Shown piece by piece: positions 40,901 through 51,140 of a stretch of DNA of 64,000 nucleotides. Positions within the stretch are counted from its first letter, which is position 1. Every line of letters begins with the position of its first letter. The stretch covers positions 1-64,000 of the forward strand of contig WTKN01000389.1 in assembly GCA_011524395.1 (NCBI GenBank). Direction: 5' to 3'. The translations under genes and the position numbers were made by a program. The DNA is from Moorena sp. SS36440bin_2. GTDB lineage: Bacteria > Cyanobacteriota > Cyanobacteriia > Cyanobacteriales > Coleofasciculaceae. A model generated the notes under the pieces. The model saw only the letters and a program-made list of their open reading frames with translations. It made no database searches and had not been told where the DNA came from.

Positions 40901-41161
40901 AGTCTTCGCCTCATAATGTGAGTGTAGTGATAAGAGGCGCGTTCCTTCAGGATTTATCCTTACTTCCGTCTCTCCATGAAGCTTGATCACCTATGGTTAA
41001 GTCATGAAAAGATGAACGTTTTTCTTGTTTATGTATCTATTTTTACAGTTTTCCAGGTAAATCTCAATATCTTCATAAAAGTTAATAGTTTCCCGTTGTC
41101 GCCAGTTCTAACCTCAGGCGCTACAGTTAAATAACTGCAAGCTTGTGGGAGTGGCAAGACT

Positions 41162-41629
41162 ATGAGTGATAAAGGTGAAAGTTATAAAGTTATTAGTGAT
41201 AATCGACAAGCTCGTTTTCTCTACCAAATTTTAGAGACTTACGAGGCGGGGATTGAGTTAAAGGGAACGGAGGTGAAGTCTATCCGAGTTGGCAAGGTCA
41301 ACTTGCGGGATGGCTATGGGTTGATTCGTGGTGGAGAAGCGTGGCTGCTCAATGTCCATATTTCTCCGTACCAAAATATTAACGAATATTTTAATCATGA
41401 CCCCCGTCGCAGCCGAAAACTACTGCTGCACCGTAAGGAAATCAATAAGCTCACCGGTAAATTAGAACAGCAAGGTTTAACCCTTGTCCCCTTAAAGATT
41501 TATTTGAAGCGCGGCTTAGTTAAAGTCAGCATTGGTTTGGGCAGAGGGAAAAAGCTCCATGATAAGCGCGAGACGATCAAGAGGCGTCAGGATCAGCGAG
41601 ATATGGCAAGGGCTCTCAAACGTTATTGA
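41162..41629 (+). CDS. smpB: SsrA-binding protein SmpB
   Basis: NRQARFLYQILETYEAGIELKGTEVKSIRVGKVNLRDGYGLI..AWLLNVHISPYQ..KLHDKRETIKRRQDQRDMARALKRY. Confidence 0.97.
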   Translation: MSDKGESYKVISDNRQARFLYQILETYEAGIELKGTEVKSIRVGKVNLRDGYGLIRGGEAWLLNVHISPYQNINEYFNHDPRRSRKLLLHRKEINKLTGKLEQQGLTLVPLKIYLKRGLVKVSIGLGRGKKLHDKRETIKRRQDQRDMARALKRY

Positions 41630-41744
41630 AGGTTGAACGCGCACGCGTGGCCTTTTGACCAAGGTTGTTTGGTCAACATTAAAAAACTAACAACCTGTAA
41701 CTTGGTAACTTGTAACCTCAAACCTGCAAAGCAACCTACAAACT

Positions 41745-43127
41745 TTAAACTTTTGAGGACTCAGAATTCGGATTGACATAGAAACTGGCAATAATGGCAA
41801 CGACTAGCCACCATAAGGTCTGCACTTGAGGACGGTACCAAACGGTATCTACCAGACCATGGGCAAGCATTCCTGACATGGTAGCAATGGCTCCCATCAG
41901 CCAAAATCCCTGACGGTTAGCTAAATTTCTCAGACGACTTAGTTGTTGCATACCTTGGTTTATAGTGACCATCAACAACCAAAGGAAACATAACATCCCG
42001 ATCAAACCCATTTCTACTGCAGTTTCTAGGAAAATGGAATAGGCACTGAGGGCGGTATATTTGGGGCGTTGGAAAAGGGGATAGATTTTGTTGAAGGCGT
42101 TGTTACCTGGACCAATGCCAATGATAGGTCGGTGACGAATCATATCCACCACAGCAGACCAAACATTCATGCGGAAGTTGTTACTACTATCTTCCCGACC
42201 AACAAAAATACTAGCAATGCGATCGCGTATAGCTGGAACAAACATGACTGCGAGAAGCATAACCCCAGCACAACTGGTTAATAAGGCTGGCATTGCCCAA
42301 GGGCGTAATTTAGGGGGCAACTGTACACTGTACCAATACACCAGCAGGATCAAGAAGACGAAAATACAAACAACAAAACCAATCCATCCACCCCGACTAA
42401 AGGTTAGCACTAGACAAACTGAATTCACGACCACCATCGTCAGTGCTAAGGCTTTAGGGAGCAAACCCTGCCAGACAAATACTGCTGCCAAACTCAATGA
42501 TACTGCTGGGATCAGATAACCAGCTAGTAAATTCGGGTTGCCCAGATAACTATAGACCCGTGTCAGTTTTGCTGCTGCTGAAGTGGGGTCTACCCAGGTA
42601 GCTAATGCTTCAGCCCCAAAAAACCACTGTCGCAAGCCGTAAATACTGACAATTAGTGATATATGGAGAAACAGGGTAATAATCCAGCTACGAAGCGGAC
42701 CGGAACGCAATACCCTTGCCATCAGGGCAAAAAACAACAAATAAAGGGTTAATTTCACCAAACCACTAGAGGCAGCCCCTTTCACCGGAGAGAGTGCGGT
42801 GGCTATAGTGGCAACACTCCAGTACAAAAAAACTAAAAGATGAATGGGGCTTACCTTCGGCTTTCCTATATCATCGGATAAGGTTAGCAATACCCAGAAC
42901 CCTGCACTTGCCATTAACAAGATGCCTACTAGAGCATTGGAGACAAAAGGAGCTAAACCGAACACCAGAGCAACTATCATCGCTCCTATTGGGTCAGAGC
43001 ACTGTAGGAGCAAGCTACTCTGACGCCAAGAATCTAGGAGTCCTACCAGACGATACAAATAGCTAGTGCCTCGCCACCGATACAGCTGTAAATTTGAAAG
43101 AGTAAACTTAGCCCATGCTGAATTCAT
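41745..43127 (-). CDS. ictB: IctB-type O-antigen ligase-like membrane protein
   Basis: DSWRQSSLLLQCSDPIGAMIVALVFGLAPFVSNALVGILL; RPIIGIGPGNNAFNKIYPLFQRPKYTALSAYSIFLETAVEMGLIG. Confidence 0.88.
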   Translation of the reverse strand: MNSAWAKFTLSNLQLYRWRGTSYLYRLVGLLDSWRQSSLLLQCSDPIGAMIVALVFGLAPFVSNALVGILLMASAGFWVLLTLSDDIGKPKVSPIHLLVFLYWSVATIATALSPVKGAASSGLVKLTLYLLFFALMARVLRSGPLRSWIITLFLHISLIVSIYGLRQWFFGAEALATWVDPTSAAAKLTRVYSYLGNPNLLAGYLIPAVSLSLAAVFVWQGLLPKALALTMVVVNSVCLVLTFSRGGWIGFVVCIFVFLILLVYWYSVQLPPKLRPWAMPALLTSCAGVMLLAVMFVPAIRDRIASIFVGREDSSNNFRMNVWSAVVDMIRHRPIIGIGPGNNAFNKIYPLFQRPKYTALSAYSIFLETAVEMGLIGMLCFLWLLMVTINQGMQQLSRLRNLANRQGFWLMGAIATMSGMLAHGLVDTVWYRPQVQTLWWLVVAIIASFYVNPNSESSKV

Positions 43128-43447
43128 TGTCTATTTTTTATTTGAACCCACCCCATCTATAGTCTTTGATTATAGATCACGATTCATTCACCAAATACTA
43201 AAAAACTTTTCGACGCTTCCCGAAAAGCTGGCGTTTTCAGGGGGTCTTTAGTACTTTTGCTATCGACCACTTCAGAAATACTAAGCAAAATTAAACAATT
43301 TATTAACTCAGCAACCCTTATCAGCCGTTAGTCTTCTATTTATGAGTTTTTTTGATAGATACGGTCTATGTTTGCTGGGTATATAACCTTGACAGTAATG
43401 TTGCCCATATTAGTTTAACATATCAGTCAATGAATTGAAACAGTGGT

Positions 43448-45073
43448 TTAACAGTTTTGATCAGAAGACTCTAATTTAGGTAAAGTAATCACGTAGCGAT
43501 ACCCTAACTCTGGCATACCTTGAACAGAAATTTTTCCTCTATGGCGTTTAGCTAAATGGCAGCTTAGTAATAGGCCTAAACTTTCACGAGATTCACTATT
43601 CTGAGGTGTTTTTTCCGATTCAGAACCCCAACTACTGGTTTCTGGCTCAAAAGAACTGGATAAAAACTGATTGTCACAGAGGAAGTTTGAACTCGAAGGT
43701 AGTTCACTTATTCCTAGTGGTTCAGTGATGAATGGGGTTTCTAAAGCATTAGCAACCGCTGCTGCTGCTGAGGGGGATTGTAACGGTAACTCAGAAATTT
43801 GTCCGTACATTTGAGGTAGACCATCTCCGAGCCAGGGGTGAGAAACCCAAACCGCGATTTTCAAAGACACGACATTAGCCCTCTCCAAATCAGTTTTTCG
43901 AGAGACATGGATGCGTACTTCACCCCCTGCCTCAGCCGAGTAGATAACACTGAATATAAGGTAATATAGCATTTGTCGCACCTTTTCTTTATCCAGAAAC
44001 CAGATACGATTACCTGGCTCTACAGATAGATGCAACTTTTGTCGATGTTGCTGCGCTATCTGTGCTAAATTGTTCATTGCTTGTTGACAGAGCATTTCAA
44101 TATCTACAGCAGTTAAATTTAGTTGTTCGCTGTTTTCCTCAAAAATCCCCAAGCAAAGGATTTCATCAACCATCAAGACCAGCTGACGACCACTGCAATA
44201 AACAATTTCTAGATATTCTTTTTGTTTATCAGTCAAAGACCCATAAACTTGGCGACTTAATACACTAGCCATTCCCATAATCGATGTTAGAGGTGTGCGC
44301 AATTCTTGTGTAAGCTGAGTTAGTAATTTGTACTTAATAGTGTGAACTGAGTTAAAACCAGCCATCCCATCTAGAGATAAATTCTTAGGGCTAGAAGTTT
44401 CCCGTTCATACTCCATTTCCTTAGAGTGCTGAGCCTCTGTGGAAGAGTTAGGTAGCCATTTAACAAACCGGTCACGCTCTTTTTTCAAAAAATGATTCCG
44501 CTCAAATTCACTGAGACTCCAACGAGCGGTAATTGCCAAAAACTCATAATCTTTGGTGGTAAAATTGCGAGGTACTAAATCCATAACTGCTAGAGTACCT
44601 AAACACTCTCCGTCAGCAGTTAACAGTGGTGCACCTAAGTAAGAACGGATACCGTAGTGGTGAACCAGTACACTACTAGCAAAGACAGGGTTGGCGACTG
44701 TATCATTAATCGCCAACATTTGATGACTATCTACTACATAGCTACAAAAGCATTCACTACGGGGCAACTGACGGGACTGTGCCACTCGATTCATTAGACC
44801 GATTCTAGATAATCCCACAGCTGATTTGATGTGCTGTTGGGTTTGTACCATAAAGCCTAAAATGCAGATAGGCACATCTAAAAATCTGGCAGTAGTTTGA
44901 GTTGCCTCGTCGAAAACTGGTACTGTTTCTGCTTCGAGTAGACCTAAATCCCGAAGAGTTTTCAGTCGTTTTTTTTCCCGTTCTTTAGGAGTCAAACCAT
45001 CCAGAGTACAAAAAAGTTGATTTTCTTTTGCCATAACCAACCCATTTCCCATGCTTACTTTTGGTAGCACCAC
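43448..45073 (-). CDS. GAF-domain histidine-kinase-like protein (degenerate kinase core)
   Basis: GAF segment VPICILGFMVQTQQHIKSAVGLSRIGLMN...; HisKA-like LTQLTQELRTPLTSIMGMASVLSRQVYGSLTDKQKEYLEIV; weak HATPase motifs. Confidence 0.85.
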   Translation of the reverse strand: MVLPKVSMGNGLVMAKENQLFCTLDGLTPKEREKKRLKTLRDLGLLEAETVPVFDEATQTTARFLDVPICILGFMVQTQQHIKSAVGLSRIGLMNRVAQSRQLPRSECFCSYVVDSHQMLAINDTVANPVFASSVLVHHYGIRSYLGAPLLTADGECLGTLAVMDLVPRNFTTKDYEFLAITARWSLSEFERNHFLKKERDRFVKWLPNSSTEAQHSKEMEYERETSSPKNLSLDGMAGFNSVHTIKYKLLTQLTQELRTPLTSIMGMASVLSRQVYGSLTDKQKEYLEIVYCSGRQLVLMVDEILCLGIFEENSEQLNLTAVDIEMLCQQAMNNLAQIAQQHRQKLHLSVEPGNRIWFLDKEKVRQMLYYLIFSVIYSAEAGGEVRIHVSRKTDLERANVVSLKIAVWVSHPWLGDGLPQMYGQISELPLQSPSAAAAVANALETPFITEPLGISELPSSSNFLCDNQFLSSSFEPETSSWGSESEKTPQNSESRESLGLLLSCHLAKRHRGKISVQGMPELGYRYVITLPKLESSDQNC

Positions 45074-45232
45074 AGTCTACTGGCTACTGTAGTACTACCC
45101 ACAACACTTAAGGTTCCCAGATAGAGTAGTGAAGTAAACAAATTCTCAGGAAAATAAATGCTTAAATCATGCCATTTTTTTTGGTATCAGAAGCATTTTT
45201 GTGGTTTTTTCCTTCCTGACCCCTTATGGTAG

Positions 45233-45961
45233 TCATATCCGAGTAGACCAAGCTGGATGAGAAAGCAAAGAGGAAAATACCCGAACACCTCTGAGCTGAT
45301 TGGAAAGAGGCAAATGACCTTTTGGTGCACTGAGATCCCAGATAAACTCATGGGGATATCGGGTCCAGCGATTGCCAGTTTTCCAACCAATTTTTGGCCA
45401 AAGTTTTTCCCAGTTCTTGCCCAAAGACAACCAAAGCTCCCGCTGCACAGAAAATCCAAATTTGCCTTGAGAGTGAATAAACCACAAGATATCAATAGTT
45501 TGCAAATCTGTAATCGGGAAATTGTCTACTTCGGAAAAATACAGCCATCTTCTCTGTAGAGCAGCAGCTCCTGCTAACTCACAGAGTTTTTCGAGAGTAA
45601 GACGGTCAGCTGCGAGAAAATCTTGTTTAACTAACAGCTGTTGCACGGGTGTGTAATCAATGCCTGCTTCAGAACGTAGGGGTACAACCCCAGTAGGAAA
45701 ATAGGTTTGCAAAAATTCATTGGTTTTGGGCATATTGGCTTGATGGAGGGCTTGATAGGCAAAACCAGCACTGAGGATAGTCGGGTTGGCATGTTGCTCC
45801 TGTAAAAATTCCATTAACACGTCTAACCCGGCAGTGCCAGTGTTGGCAAGTTCCTGAATCAAAGCCTGTTGTTTTTTTTCAGAACTAGACTTTAGCTGGC
45901 GCTGGAGTTCGGCAACTGTGTTAGAGACTTCTGCTGGTAACCGGGCCGTTTGATCGCTCAT
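45233..45961 (-). CDS. gun4: GUN4 domain protein (tetrapyrrole regulator)
   Basis: VVPLRSEAGIDYTPVQQLLVKQDFLAADRLTLEKLCELAG..RRWLYFSEVDNFPITDLQTIDILWFIHSQGKFGFSVQRELW; start likely MSDQTARL (45961) rather than 45985. Confidence 0.93.
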   Translation of the reverse strand: MSDQTARLPAEVSNTVAELQRQLKSSSEKKQQALIQELANTGTAGLDVLMEFLQEQHANPTILSAGFAYQALHQANMPKTNEFLQTYFPTGVVPLRSEAGIDYTPVQQLLVKQDFLAADRLTLEKLCELAGAAALQRRWLYFSEVDNFPITDLQTIDILWFIHSQGKFGFSVQRELWLSLGKNWEKLWPKIGWKTGNRWTRYPHEFIWDLSAPKGHLPLSNQLRGVRVFSSLLSHPAWSTRI

Positions 45962-46463
45962 GAAGGGTAGGGTTTGAGGTTGCACTCAAGAAGATTGAAT
46001 GTGATAGGTTTTAAAGTCGAGAGTCAAGCAAGTTCATGCTTTTAACCTAGACTACGGCAAGGAACCGCTTGTATACAACCTTCCAGCTTATAATTGTCTA
46101 ACCTTAAACCTTTTACGATGAACAACTTGTGCCAAAATTGGTGCGATCGTAGTCCGTGAATTGTGTCTAGCGGTGCTTCACTCTAATCGCTGCTTGAACA
46201 ATTAACTTGCAGGTTAATTGTTAGGGGTTGGGGGTTAGGTGTTGGTTTAATGGTTAATGGTTAAGTGTGTAAGCGTGCTTAGTACCTAATGTAAGCCTGC
46301 TATTATGCCTAATGTAGCGTGCATATACTGAAGTATATAGGGATACACCAGCGAGTCTGAGACAACATCCGAGGGTATGAAAAGTTTTTTCCAAAATTGA
46401 CAAAGAATCAATTTACACCCACAAAAATTTACCAAATTTTAACGATTCTCTATTCTCACGTGC

Positions 46464-46952
46464 TTATCGAGCCTGAAGAATGCGGTTAATGATTTGAGTA
46501 GTGGAGGTAGGAAATTCAACCTGGACTAACTCAATCCGTCCCCCGTAGGATTGAACAATTTGGGCTTCTGGTAAAGTGGATAGACTGTAGTCACCCCCTT
46601 TAACGTAAACCTCTGGTTGCAGTGCTTCAATTAAACGATTAGCTGTGGTTTCAGCAAAAATCACTACCCCATCTACGGGTTTGAGAGTTGCCAGAATTTC
46701 TGCCCTCTGTATTTCAGGAACCAGTGGTCGGGAAGGATATCCTGGCTGTGATGGTTTAATGCGGTTTACTGATTGATCACTATTTAGCCCGACTACTAGA
46801 GCTGAACCCAAGGATTTGGCAATCTTTAAGTAACGCACATGACCAATGTGTAGTATATCAAAACACCCATTAGTAAATACCAGTGGTCGCCATCGCTCTG
46901 ACTCCTGGGTCATCAGCTGTTGTAATTCATCGGCAGTGTAGATTCCAGTCAT
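46464..46952 (-). CDS. rfaE2: D-glycero-beta-D-manno-heptose 1-phosphate adenylyltransferase-like (RfaE2/HldE C-domain)
   Basis: LVFTNGCFDILHIGHVRYLKIAKSLGSALVVGLNSDQSVNRIK..RPLVPEIQRAEILATLKPVDGVVIF. Confidence 0.9.
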   Translation of the reverse strand: MTGIYTADELQQLMTQESERWRPLVFTNGCFDILHIGHVRYLKIAKSLGSALVVGLNSDQSVNRIKPSQPGYPSRPLVPEIQRAEILATLKPVDGVVIFAETTANRLIEALQPEVYVKGGDYSLSTLPEAQIVQSYGGRIELVQVEFPTSTTQIINRILQAR

Positions 46953-47395
46953 CTCACTTGAAAATAGTTCTGAGTGCGTCAGGCAGACAACCTTGAGTTA
47001 AAAGGATTTACTCCTGTAGTAGGTTTATCTACTACCAAGGCTACTTCCCTCGCCCCGAAGGAGCTGATTTCTACTTTACCGTCTACCATATTGATTGGAT
47101 TTTTCACCAGGAGAGTCAGGGGGTTTGACAGATTTTATAAGCTCTGCTACCAGGTAAGTCTTGGATTTTAGTAAGTAGGGCAGTTTACTTACCAATAATA
47201 TTATACATACGGGTGATGTAAATCCGATTGCGAAAACATATGCAAAAAATTGCTCACTCATTGTTCCTTCACAATTTACCAAAAATTCTGGGTTTAAAGC
47301 CCCGTCCTTCTAGGACGGCTTTTTTTTTTGTACTCAGGTTTGACAGTTTTATACAAACCTGTTAGTATAAATATATATCGAAGGAGGTCGAGATT

Positions 47396-47429
47396 CGTTC
47401 GCGTAGCGTGACCGTTTGCATAGCGTGAC
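47396..47429. repeat. Imperfect 17-bp tandem CGTTCGCGTAGCGTGAC / CGTTTGCATAGCGTGAC
   Basis: Two copies directly upstream of the tnpB start; core matches the micro-palindrome family. Confidence 0.8.
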
Positions 47430-47444
47430 CGTTGGTCAAGGTCA

Positions 47445-48651
47445 ATGATCATATTAGAGTTTAAAGCCAAAGGGAAAAAGTCTCAATATTCAGCTATAGA
47501 TGAGGCTATCCGGACAGTTAAGTTCATCAGGAATAGCTGCATTCGTTTGTGGTTAGACAATAAAGGGACTTCGAAAAGTGACCTTAGTAGGTATTCTAAA
47601 ATTCTTGCCAAGGAATTCCCTTTTGCCAATGAACTAAACTCTACTGCCCGTCAGGCTGCATCCGAGAGGGCATGGTCATCGATTGTTCGCTTCTATAGAT
47701 AACTGCAAGAAAAAAGTCTCAGGTAAAAAGGGTTTTCCTAAATTCCAGAAACGTGCTCGCTCTCTCGAATACAAGAAGTCAGGATGGAAATTATCCCCTG
47801 ACAAGAAATCGATAACGTTTACGGACAAGAAGGGAATCGGAAAGCTCAAACTCAAGGGTACATGGGACTTATGGCGTTTTGATAAGAAACAAATTAACCG
47901 GGTTCGGATAGTCAAGCGGGCTGACGGGTACTACATTCAATTCTGTGTTGCTGTTAGCGCGAAAGAGGAAATAGGTTCGACAGGTAAGACTATTGGCCTG
48001 GATGTAGGACTCAAAGAGTTTTATACAGATTCTGATGGTCATTCTCAACCCAATCCTCGATTTTATCGCAAAGGAGAAAAGCAATTAAAGTTTCATCAAC
48101 GCCGGGTTTCCCGGAAAAAGAAAGGCTCTTCCAACCGAAAGAAAGCAGTTAATAGATTAGGCAGGCAGCACCTTAAAATAAGTAGGCAGCGTGAGGAACA
48201 TGCAAAGAGACTTGCACGTTGCGTAATCCGTTCGCGTAGCGTCGGCTTCGCCGAATCTAACGATTTGGTCGCCTACGAAGACTTAAGGGTTAAGAATCTG
48301 GTTAAAAACCACTGTCTTGCCAAGTCCATCAATGATGCAGGTTGGTATCAATTCAGGAAATGGTTGGAGCACTTTGGGACTAAATTCGGTCGGATAACTG
48401 TTGCAGTAAATCCCGCCTATACCAGTCAAAACTGCTCCGATTGTGGCGAAGTCGTAAAGAAATCCCTATCAACTCGAACTCATACCTGTAAGTGTGGATG
48501 CGAGCTTGATAGAGATCATAATGCCGCCATCAATATCCGAAATAGAGCTATAAGTACGACGGGGCACGTCGGAACTTGGGTTGTAAACCCGAACGCTTCA
48601 GGAGATTTGGCCTCTACTCTTTCTGGTTCCGGCCTGAAAGAGCCACGCTGA
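47445..48651 (+). pseudogene. tnpB: TnpB (RNA-guided endonuclease family), interrupted by a 1-nt frameshift
   Basis: 47445..47702 (MIILEFKAKGKKSQYSAIDEAIRTVKFIRNSCIRLWLDN...) and 47683..48651 (..NCKKKVSGKKGFPKFQKRARSLEYKKSGW...GLDVGLKEFYTDSDG...SQNCSDCGEVVKKSLSTRTHTCKCGCELDRDHNAAINIRNRAI) are one protein across a frameshift near ttctatAgataac (about 47696-47698). Confidence 0.9.
48234..48257. repeat. 24-nt in-frame micro-palindrome insertion in tnpB
   Basis: CGTT[CGCGTAGCGTCGGCTTCGCCGAAT]CTAAC; hairpin TCGGC-TTC-GCCGA; encodes RSVGFAES inside the usual VxRSNDLVAYEDL motif. Confidence 0.75.
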
Positions 48652-49754
48652 ATCGTTGATTGAAGAATCCCCGTCCTTCTAGGGCGGGGAGTGTCAAATC
48701 CTCTTCTTACTTCTTTGAAAAAGGGGAGCAAGCACGATTCAAGTTAACAATTCCACGACACCAGAATATTTTTTCCATAACTGAGGCGATTCTCTTCGAT
48801 TCCCAGTGCTTCAATGTTGCTACTCATACCAGCATCGTAACAAAACACGGTGAGCCTACCACAAGATGTGTCAGTGTGTTCCATAATTTCAGAGGTATCA
48901 ATACCCAATCAACTTGGGGCATGATAAACTCTGGCATCAGGGGAATCACCTGGGTATGACCGGGACACGCTATCACTGGGGTCACCACTCCGTGAATTTA
49001 GCAGGTATTGCCTAGTTTAAGGGTTCCTTGTTGAACAGTTTGTACAGTGAATTTTGTGCGAACATTAATATTCTCTGCCATCCATTGGCATCAATAACTT
49101 GCCCGAAAACCCTCGGAACTTCTCCCTCTCGGTTTCCACCACTCGCACCATCTTTTCAAATATTGCCAAAAAGTCTTCCCCCTTAGCTGAGCCCTTGTAA
49201 GGCTCGAATCTGATTGTCACTCGGTATCTGCTCCACCCCAAATAGACTTTGAGCATTGCTGAACCCTTTGCTTTCTGACGATGGTTTACCAGAAATGAAG
49301 GGGTTTGTGTAAAAAACACTTCCTTTCGCACTGGCAGGCTGCATCTTCCATGTTAAGGGAGCTTGTTCTTCCCTTTGCGCTCATCTGTCAGGGATTTCAG
49401 CCACTAGCGCACATAACTCACTATTGTGTCGAACAACCCTGGTGGTCTGGTGTGACTTCAACTCTCTTTGGTCATCCGGATATAAATACAGTACAGGAAT
49501 TTTGTCAATTTCAACACCTATTTACCAAAATGAGAATTGCTGAGTAGACCGAAAACTGGTTGCGGAAGAAGTTGAAAGCTGATAGCTTATACTTTAAGGG
49601 GTTAGCTTGTGGTCAGTCAGAAGTCAGGATACTGGCGCTTTGGGTGATAGCTGATAGTAGAATAAAAGGTCAGTTGATGTCTGTTGGAAGTATATATACA
49701 AGGCAGCTCCGTCAAAATCGAAGATTGACCAATAAACCCGATTTCGCCCCATGT

Positions 49755-50459
49755 CTACTCCTTGGGACGTTTGTATCCCTGCTCATAGGCAAAGCGCACC
49801 AATTGGCTACGATTATGTAGTTTCAACTTATGGAGTATACTACTTAGATGAGTCTGAACAGTACGAGGGCTGATAAATAGGCGATCGCTTATTTCTTTGT
49901 TGGTTAACCCCTGAATAACTTGCCAAAATACTCTTTCTTCTGCTGGTGTCAAGGGTAGAGGTTGAGGTTTTGCTCCTATCTGAGCAAAAGTCTTAGAATT
50001 CTCAACACCAACAGCTGTTGAGAATTGGTTAGCTAGATGGCCAGGATCTGGCCTACCTTGGATCAACCGAATAATTTCAGCATGGATACGGTGCGAGCGC
50101 TCTAGCAGTGCTTCGATTTTTGCCTCTAGTTCTCTAGGCGCAACTGGTTTAGTTAAATAATCATCTGCTCCCATAGAATGACCATTAATACGGTCTTCTA
50201 ATTCTGATTTGCTAGATAAAAAAATAAATGGCATCAGCCTACCATTAGGAATATTTCTCAGACGACGGCAAAACTCTAGACCATCCATCTCAGGCATTAA
50301 AACATCAGAAACTACCAGATCAGGGGGATTTTTGAGACAAGCTTCCAAGGCTTCAGTTCCCGAACACACTTGTTCTACCTGGTATCCTCGATGTTCCAGG
50401 TAGCGCTTCAAAAGAGTTAGCAGGGTTTTATCATCGTCAACAACTAAAATCTTTTTCAT
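49755..50459 (-). CDS. NarL/LuxR-type response regulator
   Basis: REC (KKILVVDDDKTLLTLLKRYLEHRGYQVEQV..VSDVLMPEMDGLEF) plus HTH LTPAEERVFWQVIQGLTNKEISDRLFISPRTVQTHLSSILHKLKLHNRSQLVRFA. Confidence 0.95.
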   Translation of the reverse strand: MKKILVVDDDKTLLTLLKRYLEHRGYQVEQVCSGTEALEACLKNPPDLVVSDVLMPEMDGLEFCRRLRNIPNGRLMPFIFLSSKSELEDRINGHSMGADDYLTKPVAPRELEAKIEALLERSHRIHAEIIRLIQGRPDPGHLANQFSTAVGVENSKTFAQIGAKPQPLPLTPAEERVFWQVIQGLTNKEISDRLFISPRTVQTHLSSILHKLKLHNRSQLVRFAYEQGYKRPKE

Positions 50460-51140
50460 ATTCTTTCTGGAGCCACCTTTTCTACAAACACTCCTGCCAA
50501 TTGGTCATGAATTGATGCTGCTGCCATCTGGCTGGAAGTCTGTGAAAAGCCCACTCAGACAAACAATACACCATATCTTTTGATTGGAATTCAATTGACC
50601 ATAGGCAGCATCTATGCTAGTAACACTGTAAGTTTCGGTGTTGAAGCCCTAACTATTGACACATCACCCAAGCAATTTTTTAGGAGCGATGGCGCTGCAC
50701 AAAGCAGCCTTGGCTGACTGTTGTAAAACAGTTGAACACCTTCCTATTACAGGAGAACTTAAGCTATAGAACCCCTATTTCAGCATAAAGGCTGATTTCA
50801 AACAGTTGAGCCATGGTGTAATAACTTCATCAAAGCTTTGAACTTGAACTACGTTCACTCATGCTAATACCCAGAAATGGGAATTTTCGGGAAGAAAGCT
50901 CAACAACTACCTGCTCTTTCTGCGACTCTTGCCCTGTAAAGTAGTAATCATCTTAATGAGAAGATTAACAAGGGTAGACTTTTTGCCATCCCCCTATGGA
51001 TAGACTTTACCTCAACTACCATCTAGCTGGGGTTGATCAGCAAAAAAGCTTAATGTCTCAAGCCCAGTGCAGGAGATCTGCTAGTTTTCTGACTATAGGT
51101 CTATTGCCAACTTCCATCTTAAATTCATTAAAACTACTTT

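Larger units (their letters stand above)
47280..48697 (+). mobile_element. IS200/IS605-family tnpB-only element
   Basis: Left TTAC (47276-47279) about 20 nt before hairpin CCCCGTCCTTCTAGGACGG; tnpB; right hairpin CCCCGTCCTTCTAGGGCGGGG then AGTGTCAA (TCAA 48694-48697). Arrangement matches IS608-type LE/RE. Confidence 0.7.

Noticed and set aside
47076-47282. 68-aa minus ORF between rfaE2 and the tnpB element
   Set aside because: No recognisable family and no supporting signals; likely spurious.
47683-47702. Programmed ribosomal frameshift joining the two halves of tnpB
   Set aside because: No slippery heptamer or downstream structure seen at the junction; mutation or sequencing error is simpler.
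48700-49740. Several short ORFs (48660..48959, 49065..49331, 49305..49547, 49560..49820)
   Set aside because: Short, overlapping on both strands, no recognisable motifs; possibly decayed sequence, not supportable as genes.
50470-51140. Candidate ncRNA or micro-palindrome (GCGATGGCGCTGCACAAAGCAGCC near 50687-50709) upstream of icd
   Set aside because: Only a weak 5-bp stem and no match to the GTTCGCG.AGCGT core; insufficient evidence.
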